The notes under the pieces are model-generated. The model saw nothing but the letters and a program-made list of their open reading frames with translations. It was not told the origin of the DNA and ran no database searches. A program made the translations under genes and the position numbers. A DNA stretch of 64,000 nucleotides from Aureimonas sp. AU20 (GTDB lineage Bacteria > Pseudomonadota > Alphaproteobacteria > Rhizobiales > Rhizobiaceae): positions 372,001-436,000 of the forward strand of contig NZ_CP006367.1 in NCBI RefSeq assembly GCF_001442755.1, given 5' to 3'. Shown here one piece after another: positions 28,438 through 37,151 of this stretch. Positions within the stretch are counted from its first letter, which is position 1, and each line of letters begins with the position of its first letter.

Positions 28438-30135
28438 ATGTCCAACGCAGCAGTCTCGCGCGACGATTTCGCCGCGCTTCTCGAAGCCTCGTTCCATGAT
28501 CACGACGTCGCCGAAGGCGCGGTGGTCCGTGGAACGGTCGTCGCGATCGAGAAGGACATGGCCGTCATCGATGCCGGCCTGAAGGTCGAGGGCCGCGTCG
28601 CCCTCAAGGAATTCGGCGGCAAGAACGGCCCCGAGCTCAAGGTCGGCGATACGGTCGAAGTCTATGTCGAGCGCATCGAGAACGCGCTGGGCGAAGCCGT
28701 CCTGTCGCGCGACAAGGCTCGCCGCGAGGAGAGCTGGGTCAAGCTCGAGCTCAAGTTCAACGCCGGCGAGAAGGTCGAAGGCCAGATCTTCAACCAGGTC
28801 AAGGGCGGCTTCACGGTCGACCTCGACGGCGCCGTGGCCTTCCTGCCGCGCTCCCAGGTCGACATCCGTCCGATCCGCGACGTCGGCCCGCTGATGAACA
28901 CGCCGCAGCCGTTCCAGATCCTCAAGATGGACAAGCGCCGCGGCAACATCGTCGTTTCGCGCCGCACGGTCCTCGAAGAGTCCCGCGCCGAGCAGCGCTC
29001 CGAGATCGTCCAGAACCTCGAAGAGGGTCAGGTCGTCGAGGGTGTGGTCAAGAACATCACCGACTACGGTGCGTTCGTTGACCTCGGCGGCATCGATGGT
29101 CTGCTCCATGTCACCGACATGGCGTGGCGCCGCGTGAACCACCCGACCGAAATCCTGCAGATCGGCCAGACCGTCAAGGTCCAGATCATCCGCATCAACC
29201 AGGAAACCCACCGCATCTCGCTCGGCATGAAGCAGCTCGAGGCGGATCCTTGGGAAGGCATCGGCGTCAAGTACCCGATGGGCGTGAAGGTCTCCGGTCG
29301 CGTCACCAACATCACCGACTACGGCGCCTTCGTCGAACTGGAGCCGGGCATCGAAGGCCTGATCCACGTTTCCGAAATGTCGTGGACCAAGAAGAACGTC
29401 CATCCCGGCAAGATCCTCTCGACCTCGCAGGAAGTCGAAGTGGTCGTGCTCGAGGTGGATCCGGTCAAGCGCCGCATCTCGCTCGGCCTCAAGCAGACGC
29501 TCCAGAACCCCTGGGAAGCGTTCCGCGACCAGTTCCCGGTCGGCACCGTGGTCGAGGGCGAGGTCAAGAACAAGACCGAGTTCGGTCTGTTCATCGGTCT
29601 CGACGGCGACGTCGACGGCATGGTTCACCTGTCCGACCTCGACTGGTCGCGTCCGGGCGAGCAGGTCATCGACGAGTACAACAAGGGTGACATGGTCAAG
29701 GCGCAGGTTCTCGACGTCGACGTCGAGAAGGAGCGTATCTCGCTCGGCATCAAGCAGGTGGGTGGCGACACCTTCGCTGCCGCCGCCGACAGCGGCGAGA
29801 TGCGTCGCGGCTCGATCGTCACCTGCGAAGTGACGGCCGTGAACGAAGGCGGCATCGAGGTTCAGATCTCCGAGACCGACCTTACGGCCTTCATCCGCCG
29901 CAACGACCTCGGCCGCGATCGCGACGACCAGCGCCCCGAGAAGTTCTCGGTCGGCCAGAAGATCGACGCGCGCATCACCCAGTTCGACAAAAAGGCGCGT
30001 CGCGTCGGTCTGTCGATCAAGGCGCTGCAGATCGCCGAGGAGAAGGAAGCCGTGGCTCAGTACGGCTCCAACGACTCGGGTGCCTCGCTCGGCGACATTC
30101 TCGCCGCCGCGATGAAGAACCGCGAAGAGCAGTAA
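28438..30135 (+). CDS. rpsA: 30S ribosomal protein S1
   Basis: 565 residues containing six S1/OB-fold repeats, for example GVVKNITDYGAFVDLGGIDG, GRVTNITDYGAFVELEPG and GEVKNKTEFGLFIGLDGD. S1 binds mRNA at the platform of the 30S subunit and helps load structured messages. The start at 28438 has AAGGAG 5 bp upstream; the longer open frame before it lacks homology. Codon use is strongly biased, as expected for a highly expressed gene. Two hairpins follow the stop. Confidence 0.98.
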   Translation: MSNAAVSRDDFAALLEASFHDHDVAEGAVVRGTVVAIEKDMAVIDAGLKVEGRVALKEFGGKNGPELKVGDTVEVYVERIENALGEAVLSRDKARREESWVKLELKFNAGEKVEGQIFNQVKGGFTVDLDGAVAFLPRSQVDIRPIRDVGPLMNTPQPFQILKMDKRRGNIVVSRRTVLEESRAEQRSEIVQNLEEGQVVEGVVKNITDYGAFVDLGGIDGLLHVTDMAWRRVNHPTEILQIGQTVKVQIIRINQETHRISLGMKQLEADPWEGIGVKYPMGVKVSGRVTNITDYGAFVELEPGIEGLIHVSEMSWTKKNVHPGKILSTSQEVEVVVLEVDPVKRRISLGLKQTLQNPWEAFRDQFPVGTVVEGEVKNKTEFGLFIGLDGDVDGMVHLSDLDWSRPGEQVIDEYNKGDMVKAQVLDVDVEKERISLGIKQVGGDTFAAAADSGEMRRGSIVTCEVTAVNEGGIEVQISETDLTAFIRRNDLGRDRDDQRPEKFSVGQKIDARITQFDKKARRVGLSIKALQIAEEKEAVAQYGSNDSGASLGDILAAAMKNREEQ

Positions 30136-30150
30136 GACCAAAGAGCCGGG

Positions 30151-30217
30151 GCGGCCTTCGGGCCGCTTCGACCCTTTTCAGACAGAGCCCGTGCCGAGCG
30201 ATCGGCGCGGGCTTTTT
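30151..30217 (+). terminator. Double hairpin terminator after rpsA
   Basis: First hairpin GCGGCC-TTCG-GGCCGC at 30151-30166, a stable UUCG tetraloop. The second hairpin, with arms at 30186-30197 and 30202-30212, is followed by TTTTT at 30213-30217 and is the proper intrinsic terminator. Confidence 0.85.
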
Positions 30218-30511
30218 CGTTGTCCGCGGCTGTTCTCACCCCGCGCATGGCAAGGGCGCGGCGTTTCTCAGCCCATTCCAAAAAGCATCCTTCCCTAAAT
30301 GGGTTATGTTCGCGGGGCGAGAAACGCCCTATTCTTCCGGTTGTAGATTCTTCGCCTTCGCTGAAGGCGGACAAGAAAACCGGAGAAACCGGCCGCAAGG
30401 GGAGGAGACCGATATCGCTCGGACAAGAGCAGAGCCCCCGCCTGTCCTTAGGGAAGGGTTGGCCGCCTCGTGCGCGTGCCGGGGACGCGAGAGGAGAGAG
30501 GTGATCGCGCC

Positions 30512-31660
30512 TTGAGCGACGATCGGCGGGAGGACGACCTCCACGATCTCATCGTCGAGGCGACGGACCGGGCGGAGCTTTGGAGCGACGTCCTGACCGC
30601 GCTCCTGAACCTGTCGAACTCGATCGCCGGCGGTCTCTATGTCCAAATGGAGTCGCCGCCTGGAGCTTCGCCTGGCACCTTGATCCAGGCGACCCCTTTT
30701 CAGGGGTATGGAGCAGGCATGCTCGACCTCTATCAAGAGCATTACCAAACGCTCAATCCGTCTCATATCTATCGCGAGCGCCTAGGCATGGGTCGCGTCA
30801 TCACCGAGCGCGAATTAGACGCGATTTTGCCGGTCGATCTACACAGCACCGAGTTTTATGCTGATTGGTGCCGTCCTCAGAACTTCGAGCACACGATGGG
30901 CGAACACCTTCTGAACGGAGAAGCGCCCCTTAGCCTCTGGCTCAACCGCAGCGCGGAGGCCGGGCCTTACCATAAGCTGGAGCAGCAGCGCTTCCACCGG
31001 CTCGCCCGCAGCGTCCGGCAGGCCGTGCGCACGAGCGAGCGCCTCGGCCAGGCGCATCAGGAACTCGACGCCCTCCGGCAGGCGCTGGGCGCGCAGGGCC
31101 TTGCCGTTCTGGCGCTTGACCGGACCCTCAAGCTCCGCAGTCTGAACTCGCTGGCCGAGGAGGTCCTGCGGCGCCAGGATGGGCTGCGGCTTCGCGACGG
31201 GCGGGTGGAGACGGTCGATCCGCGCGACGCGCCGGCTCTGGAAAAAGCCGTGAGCGAGGTGAGCGCGCCGATTCTAGGCCTTGCCTCGCCCGAAGCGGAA
31301 CTCGCCATTCGCCGGGCCGGCGCGCGAGAGCCCCTTAAGGTCTCGGTGACCTCGACCCGGGGGCGCATCGCCGCTCCCGCCTCGTTCGACGCTTCGGTCG
31401 CGATCGTCCTTCTGTTTCGCTACGAGACGGCGAGTCGCAGGAACGGGCTGGCGGCGCTCGGCGCGCATTTCGGACTCACCCCGGCCGAACTGCGGCTGAC
31501 GGCGGGGATCGCCAACGGCACACCCTTGCGCGAGGCTGCGCTGCGCCTCGGAATTTCTTACGAAACGGCACGTAGCCAGCTCAAGGCTGTCTTCAGCAAG
31601 ACGCAAACAAGGCGACAGGTCGAATTGGTCAGCCTACTCGCCATGTGGCAGAACCTGTGA
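30512..31660 (+). CDS. LuxR-type HTH transcriptional regulator
   Basis: 382 residues. The N-terminal half (about 1-250) is a sensory region without a family I can name; it contains a Trp/Tyr-rich segment (EHYQTLNPSHIYRERLGMG) common in this rhizobial regulator type. The C-terminal ~60 residues are a LuxR/GerE-like helix-turn-helix: FGLTPAELRLTAGIANGTPL, then LGISYETARSQLKAVFSKT. DNA binding is therefore likely; the ligand is unknown. Start choice: TTG at 30512 preceded by a GAGAGAGG stretch; a GTG at 30470 is the alternative. The next gene is a stand-alone relative of its HTH. Confidence 0.8.
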   Translation: MSDDRREDDLHDLIVEATDRAELWSDVLTALLNLSNSIAGGLYVQMESPPGASPGTLIQATPFQGYGAGMLDLYQEHYQTLNPSHIYRERLGMGRVITERELDAILPVDLHSTEFYADWCRPQNFEHTMGEHLLNGEAPLSLWLNRSAEAGPYHKLEQQRFHRLARSVRQAVRTSERLGQAHQELDALRQALGAQGLAVLALDRTLKLRSLNSLAEEVLRRQDGLRLRDGRVETVDPRDAPALEKAVSEVSAPILGLASPEAELAIRRAGAREPLKVSVTSTRGRIAAPASFDASVAIVLLFRYETASRRNGLAALGAHFGLTPAELRLTAGIANGTPLREAALRLGISYETARSQLKAVFSKTQTRRQVELVSLLAMWQNL

Positions 31661-31790
31661 TCCCAATACCTTTCGATCCTCTGTTGTTTTAAGGACATCT
31701 CACCCGATTGGGTGACGACGTCTTTACGCTCAGCATGCGAACGATGGTTGGAAGAATTAAACCCCATAATGGGAGTTGAGGGGAGGTTTC

Positions 31791-32111
31791 ATGGATCTTC
31801 ATGCGCTCGAGGGACAGTCAGTTCCCTCATCCCGAAGAATGGCTAAAAACAGCCGCGCATTCGAAACATTGGACATCGACCTTCAGACCGCGCGCACGCT
31901 TCAGGCGTTCGGCGAACACTATAAGCTTACGATGGCGGAGCTTCGGTTGGCGATCGTGCTGCGAGAAGGCAAGGGGCTGAAGGCGGCCGCGCGGCGGATC
32001 GGCGTCGGCTACGAGACCGTTCGCACCCAGATGAAGTCCGTCTTCGCGAAGACCGGCGCCAAGCGGCAGGCCGAGGTCATCTCGATCCTATCCGCCTTCA
32101 AGGAAGGTTGA
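31791..32111 (+). CDS. Stand-alone LuxR-like HTH protein
   Basis: 106 residues. Residues ~45-104 (YKLTMAELRLAIVLREGKGL, then IGVGYETVRTQMKSVFAKTG) are clearly related to the C-terminal HTH of the preceding regulator, but the sensory domain is absent. GGGGAGG lies 5 bp before the ATG at 31791. It may be a small DNA-binding partner, competitor or target modulator of the upstream protein; this is inference. The 130-bp gap to the upstream gene suggests its own promoter. Confidence 0.8.
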   Translation: MDLHALEGQSVPSSRRMAKNSRAFETLDIDLQTARTLQAFGEHYKLTMAELRLAIVLREGKGLKAAARRIGVGYETVRTQMKSVFAKTGAKRQAEVISILSAFKEG

Positions 32112-32358
32112 TCGAACCGCGCGTCTCCATTCGGGCATCCGCCCGAACGCGTTCGCGCCCTGGGACGCTTCGGTCTTTCCCTGCACGGCGGAAAAGTTTT
32201 CGTTTTCCTTGTCGGCACTTTCGGCAGGCTTTTAAATTGTAACCTGAGGCTGTGCCTTCATTCAGCAAGCTTTGCTTACCAGTTTGCGCGACACTTCGTC
32301 CGGAATGGCTTAGCATCAACTCTCAACCACGGGCTTGCCGCCCGCTCAGGAACGTCGC

Positions 32359-32667
32359 ATGTTTCCTCACATGGAAGAAAGCCGATCCCCGGCGGGAGGA
32401 TCGTCCCACTCCGCCCATGGCGCTTCCGGCAAGAGCCGGGATCAGTCGGACGCTCGCCTCCCTGATCCGCTGGCGCAAAAGCCACTGCCGCCGCGCTCGC
32501 CCTGGCATGTCAGCCTCTTCCTCCGCCGCTTCCTGATCGCCGTCGCGGTGGGCATTCCCGTCATCCTCCTGATCTCCAAAAGTTGGGGCGAAGCCTTCAT
32601 CTGGAGCGCCGTTCTCGTGGTCGCGCTACAGGTGATCTATCTCGTGCTGGCGCTGATCTTCGGCTGA
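32359..32667 (+). CDS. Small membrane protein, unknown function
   Basis: 102 residues: a Pro/Ser-rich, probably cytosolic N-terminus of about 50 residues (QKPLPPRSPWHVSLFLRRF), then two hydrophobic segments, FLIAVAVGIPVILLISKS and AFIWSAVLVVALQVIYLVLA, ending IFG. I do not recognise a function, although similar two-segment proteins occur in rhizobia. The ATG at 32359 has CAGGAAC upstream; the ATG at 32371 is an alternative. The upstream stretch 32112-32358 holds no gene. Confidence 0.7.
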   Translation: MFPHMEESRSPAGGSSHSAHGASGKSRDQSDARLPDPLAQKPLPPRSPWHVSLFLRRFLIAVAVGIPVILLISKSWGEAFIWSAVLVVALQVIYLVLALIFG

Positions 32668-32761
32668 ACTCTTATGGGCCAGCGCGCGGCAGGCGCGCCG
32701 GCCCTTGCCCTTCCGCATCGGCCATGCCAATCCGCCCTTCGATCAAAGAAGGAAGAGGCGG

Positions 32762-33349
32762 ATGGAGCGGTTTCACGAGATCGGGCGAGGCAAGATCGCA
32801 GCCATCGCGACCTCGCTCGAAATGCGCGAGCGCCCGGCCCCAAGGCCCGCGCCGTCCGATCTCCCCGGACAGGTCGTCCCCTGGCCGAAGCCGGATGCGC
32901 CGACCTATCTCGCGCTTTACCGCAAGGTCGGCGCTGCCCATCTCTGGTTCTCGCGCCTCTACATGAGCCCGGCCGAACTGGAGGCTGCGCTCGCGAGCCC
33001 GGCCACGATGATCTTCTCCTGGCGCGTGGACGGCGAGGACGAAGGGCTCCTGGAGCTCGACTTCGCCGGAGGCGAGGATTGCGAGATCAAGTATTTCGGC
33101 GTGACGGAACGCCTTCAAGGGACAGGCGCGGCGCGCGCGCTGATGAACCACGCGATCGAGACCGGCTTCGCGCGCCCGATCCGCCGCCTGTGGCTGCACA
33201 CGAACACGATCGACCATCCCCGCGCCCTCGGCTTCTATCGCCGCACCGGCTTCGAGCCCATCGGCCAGAGCCTCGAAATCGCCGACGATCCACGCCTCAA
33301 CGGGGCCCTGCCGCGCGACGCCGCGCCCCACATTCCCATCTTCGATTAA
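32762..33349 (+). CDS. GNAT family N-acetyltransferase
   Basis: 195 residues. The acetyl-CoA-binding region is visible as FGVTERLQGTGAARALMNHAIE (Q/RxxGxG/A pattern), with the late strand LWLHTNTIDHPRALGFYRRTGFEPIGQS typical of the family. The substrate cannot be inferred. The start at 32762 is chosen because GGAAGAGG precedes it; a longer reading from 32705 lacks homology. It ends 36 bp before a truncated transporter whose frame is the same. Confidence 0.88.
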   Translation: MERFHEIGRGKIAAIATSLEMRERPAPRPAPSDLPGQVVPWPKPDAPTYLALYRKVGAAHLWFSRLYMSPAELEAALASPATMIFSWRVDGEDEGLLELDFAGGEDCEIKYFGVTERLQGTGAARALMNHAIETGFARPIRRLWLHTNTIDHPRALGFYRRTGFEPIGQSLEIADDPRLNGALPRDAAPHIPIFD

Positions 33350-33385
33350 GAGCACCTAACAAAAATCTCGTGGGGGCGGCTCGCC
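33350..33385 (-). repeat. Remnant of intergenic repeat at a gene truncation point
   Basis: CACCTAACAAAAATCTCGTG and the GGGGCGGCTC that follows (33353-33382) match, in reverse orientation, the end of the repeat at 17005-17045 (complement GTGCCTAACAAAACCTCGTG). It occupies exactly the space between the GNAT stop and the first transporter-like codon. Confidence 0.6.
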
Positions 33386-34129
33386 GTGCCGGCGCGGCGC
33401 GACCAACCCTTCGTGCTCCTCCAGGCGCTGTGCCTGTTCTCGTGCAACTTCCTCTGCTTCTACAAGGCAGCCGCTTTCATCCCTTCCGAGCTGATCTCGG
33501 TGATCTTCTCGCTGGCGAGGATCCTGAACGCGGTGAACGCCCGGCTCTTCTTCGGCGATCCGATCTCGCGCCGCGCCCTTGTGGCCGCGCTGCTCGGCGC
33601 CTCCGGCCTAGGGCTTCTGTTCGGGACAGACGTCGCCCATGGGCTCGATGGGAGTACGCTAACCGGCATCGGGCTCGCCGCGCTCGGCACCTTGTTCTTC
33701 TCCTTCGGCAACATGGTGTCGCGGCGCAACAGTGCGGCGGGTCTGGCGCCGGTCGTCGCCAGTGGCTGGGGCATGGCCTATGGCGCGCTCGTGCTTCTCG
33801 CCCTGATCGCGCTGACGGGAACGCCGATCGTGGCCCCGCCCGGCGGGCGCTATGTCGCGGCGCTCGTCTATCTCGCCGCCATCGGCTCCGTGGTCGGCTT
33901 CACGACCTATCTCATGCTGGTGGCGCGCATCGGCTCGGCACGCGCGGCCTATGCCACGGTGCTGTTTCCGATCGTCGCGCTCACGCTTTCCAGCCTGTTC
34001 GAGTCCTACCAGTGGACCGCGACGGGGCTTCTCGGCCTCCTGCTGACGCTCGCCGGCAACGCGGTGATGTTCACCGGGCCGAAGGCGCCGGCGCGCCCGC
34101 TCGCTCCCGCCGCGCGCGCATCGGTTTGA
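33386..34129 (+). pseudogene. DMT-superfamily (EamA) transporter, 5'-truncated
   Basis: 247 residues remain from a GTG at 33386. The sequence starts inside the family at the third membrane segment (FVLLQALCLFSCNFLCFYKA, then ELISVIFSLARILNAVNARL) and continues with about eight segments to the usual C-terminus (LLGLLLTLAGNAVMFTG). Family members have about 300 residues and ten segments, so roughly the first 55-60 residues are missing. Upstream, the frame is open only through a 36-bp repeat remnant to the GNAT stop at 33347-33349. There is no ribosome-binding site. A functional short form cannot be excluded. Confidence 0.7.
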
Positions 34130-34311
34130 AACTCGGGGGCCTGACGCCGGGGCGCCGAAAGGCCTTCTTGACCCTGTTGCTCCCGTGCAACGTTTGGGGA
34201 AAACCCCTGCGTCAGCCCCAATCCAGCCCAGACTGTTTTCTAGCCCGTTCCCGAACGATCCTGAAAGGGGCCCCCGCGCGAAGGGCTCCGAACATCGGAA
34301 GGCTGGATTTG

Positions 34312-34974
34312 ATGAAGAAGCTTCTTCTCGTGCTCGCCGCCGGCGCCATGCTGGCCGGCTGCACCACCGATCCCTATACCGGCGAGCAGAAGCTCTCCAA
34401 CACGGCGGGGGGCCTTGGCATCGGCGCGGGCGCCGGGGCGCTCGGCGGCTATCTCGTCGGCCGCGCCACGGGCACCGATCCCGGCCGCGCGGCGCTGATC
34501 GGCGCGGGCATCGGCGCCATCGGCGGCGGCGGCATCGGCGCCTATATGGACCGCCAGGAGGCGGACCTGCGCGCCCAGCTTCAGGGCACGGGCGTCTCGG
34601 TCACCCGCAACGGCGACCAGATCATCCTCAACATGCCTTCCAACATCACCTTCGACACCAATGTCGATCAGGTGCGCTCGCAGTTCTATCCGACGCTGCA
34701 GTCGGTCGCGATCGTGCTCAACAAGTACGACCAGTCGATCGTCGATGTGTCCGGCAACACCGACAATGTCGGCGGCGAGGGTTACAATCTCGCCCTGTCG
34801 CAGCGCCGCGCCGCTTCGGTCGGCCAGTTCCTGCAGAGCCAGGGCGTCAATCCGCGCCGCCTGAACATCCAGGGCTACGGCATGTCGCGCCCCGTCGCCT
34901 CCAATGCGAACGAAGCGGGCCGCGCGCAGAACCGCCGCGTCGAAATCTCCATCTCGCCGCTGCGCGCCGGCTGA
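34312..34974 (+). CDS. OmpA-family lipoprotein (YiaD-like)
   Basis: 220 residues. Lipoprotein signal LLLVLAAGAMLAGC (lipidated Cys16), a glycine-zipper region (GGLGIGAGAGALGGYLVG and AALIGAGIGAIGGGGIGAYM), and a C-terminal OmpA peptidoglycan-binding domain with ITFDTNVDQVRS, VSGNTDNVGGEGYNLALSQR and RLNIQGYGMSRPVASN...RRVEI. It probably tethers the outer membrane to peptidoglycan. Gene order and length fit YiaD-type proteins. A terminator hairpin follows. Confidence 0.93.
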   Translation: MKKLLLVLAAGAMLAGCTTDPYTGEQKLSNTAGGLGIGAGAGALGGYLVGRATGTDPGRAALIGAGIGAIGGGGIGAYMDRQEADLRAQLQGTGVSVTRNGDQIILNMPSNITFDTNVDQVRSQFYPTLQSVAIVLNKYDQSIVDVSGNTDNVGGEGYNLALSQRRAASVGQFLQSQGVNPRRLNIQGYGMSRPVASNANEAGRAQNRRVEISISPLRAG

Positions 34975-34992
34975 TCGACCACGGTCCGAACG

Positions 34993-35025
34993 AAAAAGGG
35001 GGAAGGCCGCTCGCGGCCCTCCCCC
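34993..35025. terminator. Bidirectional terminator
   Basis: Arms GGGGGAAGGCCGC (34998-35010) and GCGGCCCTCCCCC (35013-35025), one mismatch, with an A-run at 34993-34997 that reads as a T-run on the minus strand. It separates the OmpA lipoprotein gene from the convergent gamma-glutamylcyclotransferase gene. Confidence 0.75.
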
Positions 35026-35049
35026 AAACTCGACTGTTTTTCGTGAGCG

Positions 35050-35454
35050 TCAGCGCTCCCAGGGCGGAATAAAGCGCCGGTCCTGATAGTCCGAGAGATA
35101 GCCGGTGTGGACGGGGTCCAGCCAGCTCTGGCTCTTCATGTAGCCGATGGCCTCGACCTGGCCGCTGCCCTCGCCCGCTACCAGGATCTGCGTGCGGAAG
35201 CTGCCGGGGCTGCCGACATCCTCCAACTCGTCCAGCTTGGGCAGGCGGCCGGGATCAACCCGGTAGAGCTCGCCGCGCACGCGCAGGCCCTCGCCGGGCC
35301 GGTCGAGCATCATCGGGCCGAAGAACGAGCCCGCGATCAGGAGGGGATAGGGCTCCAGCGTCTCCACCGCGCCCAGAAAGAACGCGCCGTCGAGGCCGAG
35401 CGGATGGAACGGGAAACCCCGCTTGAGCGTGCCGTATACGAAGATGTCGATCAT
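35050..35454 (-). CDS. Gamma-glutamylcyclotransferase family protein
   Basis: 134 residues. The N-terminal IDIFVYGTLKRGFPFHPLG carries the family YGTLK motif that binds the gamma-glutamyl group; GELYRVDPGRLPKLDELEDVG has the acidic residues expected for catalysis (the Glu in LDELE). The family forms 5-oxoproline from gamma-glutamyl amines; the physiological substrate is unknown. I chose the ATG at 35454 because the fold begins immediately; no strong ribosome-binding site is seen. Confidence 0.85.
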   Translation of the reverse strand: MIDIFVYGTLKRGFPFHPLGLDGAFFLGAVETLEPYPLLIAGSFFGPMMLDRPGEGLRVRGELYRVDPGRLPKLDELEDVGSPGSFRTQILVAGEGSGQVEAIGYMKSQSWLDPVHTGYLSDYQDRRFIPPWER

Positions 35455-35584
35455 GGCCGAGCAAGCCGCATTGGCCGCCCGGCGTTCCCCGCCTCTCACA
35501 CGATCGTCATGCGCATTTGGCCGCAGGCGCCCGAAGCGGGAGGGCACCTGCGGCGGCGCCCTCCCTGTCAGGCGGCGCCCCCTG

Positions 35585-36805
35585 TCAGATCGCAGAGGAG
35601 TCCTCGCGGTCCTGCCGGTGGCTGTAGAGAGCAAGAAGGCAGGCGAGCCCGGCCAGAATCGCCGAGGCGACCGGCAGCATGGAGTAGGACGCGCCGGAGG
35701 CGATCAGCATGGCCCCGATCCAGGCGCCCATCGCGTTGCCGAGGTTGAAGGCGCTCTGGTTCACCGTGGAGGCGAGGTTGCGCGCGCCCTTGGCGGTGGC
35801 CACGATCCGCATCTGGATCGGCGAGGCGAGGCCGAAGACCAGCGCCCCCCAGATCAGAAGCAGCGTCAGCATGGGCACGGTGTCGGCGGCGAAGAGATAG
35901 ATGCCGACGAGAACCGCGGTCATGGCGGCGAACATGCCGATGATCGCGGGCATGAGCTTCCAGTCGCCCAGCCGCGCGCCCACCACGTTGCCGATCGTCA
36001 TGCCGACGCCGAAGATCAGGAGGAGATAGGGCACGCGCTCGGGCGCGATGCCGGTCACCTCGGAGAGAAGCGGCGCGATATAGGTGTAGAGCGTGAACAG
36101 GGCGCTGGAGGCCAGGACGCTGAGGCCCATGGCCATGAGCACGGGCGGGCGGCCGAGCGCGTGCAGTTCGTCGCGAAAGCGCACGCCGGCGCGCGGGTGG
36201 CTCTGCGGCGCGAAGAGCGCCAGCGCCAGCGTGGTGAGCAGGGCCAGCGCGGTGACGATGAAGAAGGGCGCCCGCCAGCCATAGGCCTGGCCGATGAAGG
36301 TGCCGATCGGCACGCCGAAGACGTTGGCGAGCGTCATGCCGACGAACATCATGGCGATCGCGCCCGCCTCGCGCCCCGGCCGGGCGATCTCGGTGGCGAG
36401 CACCGCGCCGATGCCGAAGAACGTGCCGTGCGCCAGCGCGGTGAAGATGCGCGCGGCCATGAGCAGGCCATAGGTCGGGCTGAGGGCGCAGGCGAGATTG
36501 CCGATCACGAAGACCAGCGACAGAAGGATCAGCGCCCGGCGCCGCTCCCAGCGCGAGGTGAGAACGGCCAGCACCGGCGCGCCGAACACGACGCCGAGCG
36601 CATAGCCCGTGACCAGAAGGCCGGCCTGCGGAATGCTGACGCCGAGATCGTCCGCCATGCCGGGCAGGAGGCCCATGATGCCGAACTCGCCGCAGCCGAT
36701 CATGAAGGAGCCGAGCGACAGCGCCGCCAGCGTCAACCCGGCGCGCGGCGCGGGCGCGACGGCCGAGCCGCCGTCCCGCGCGGGAATGGGAACGGAAAGG
36801 TCCAT
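35585..36805 (-). CDS. MFS transporter (AraJ/YdhP-like efflux permease)
   Basis: 406 residues, 12 predicted membrane segments. The first segments, ALSLGSFMIGCGEFGIMGLLP and ALGVVFGAPVLAVLTSRWERRR (motif A region), and the later SAFNLGNAMGAWIGAMLIAS are typical of the drug/sugar-efflux DHA1 subgroup that includes AraJ and YdhP. Substrate unknown. The ATG at 36805 is preceded by an AGGCGG sequence; an in-frame ATG at 36844 is possible. It is divergent from the acyl-CoA dehydrogenase gene. Confidence 0.92.
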   Translation of the reverse strand: MDLSVPIPARDGGSAVAPAPRAGLTLAALSLGSFMIGCGEFGIMGLLPGMADDLGVSIPQAGLLVTGYALGVVFGAPVLAVLTSRWERRRALILLSLVFVIGNLACALSPTYGLLMAARIFTALAHGTFFGIGAVLATEIARPGREAGAIAMMFVGMTLANVFGVPIGTFIGQAYGWRAPFFIVTALALLTTLALALFAPQSHPRAGVRFRDELHALGRPPVLMAMGLSVLASSALFTLYTYIAPLLSEVTGIAPERVPYLLLIFGVGMTIGNVVGARLGDWKLMPAIIGMFAAMTAVLVGIYLFAADTVPMLTLLLIWGALVFGLASPIQMRIVATAKGARNLASTVNQSAFNLGNAMGAWIGAMLIASGASYSMLPVASAILAGLACLLALYSHRQDREDSSAI

Positions 36806-37151
36806 GGAATGCCGCCTGGAAGTGTTCTGATCTCCCAGCGACATCACGGGTCCTGCCCCCAGGCCACCCTCAAATTCGCATGCCTGCCTTGCGATAATGG
36901 GAGGCTGAGCGGAGACGAAGGAGACGAGCCTGTCTATGGACTGACAGAGAGCGCGGCCGACACGCCGGAGGGCGGCCGGGCGGGCCGGGATAGAGGGCGA
37001 AGGGTCCGCTTGGCGACAAGCGCGCGGACGAGGGACCATCGCCTCTCGGCGGCGCGCGTTCCTCCCCATTTGCGAGGGTCCACGATCCTGAGCTAGTCTC
37101 GCCCATCCAAGTCTGTCGCAGGTCGTTCAGCTCTCACAGGCAGGGTCGCCC

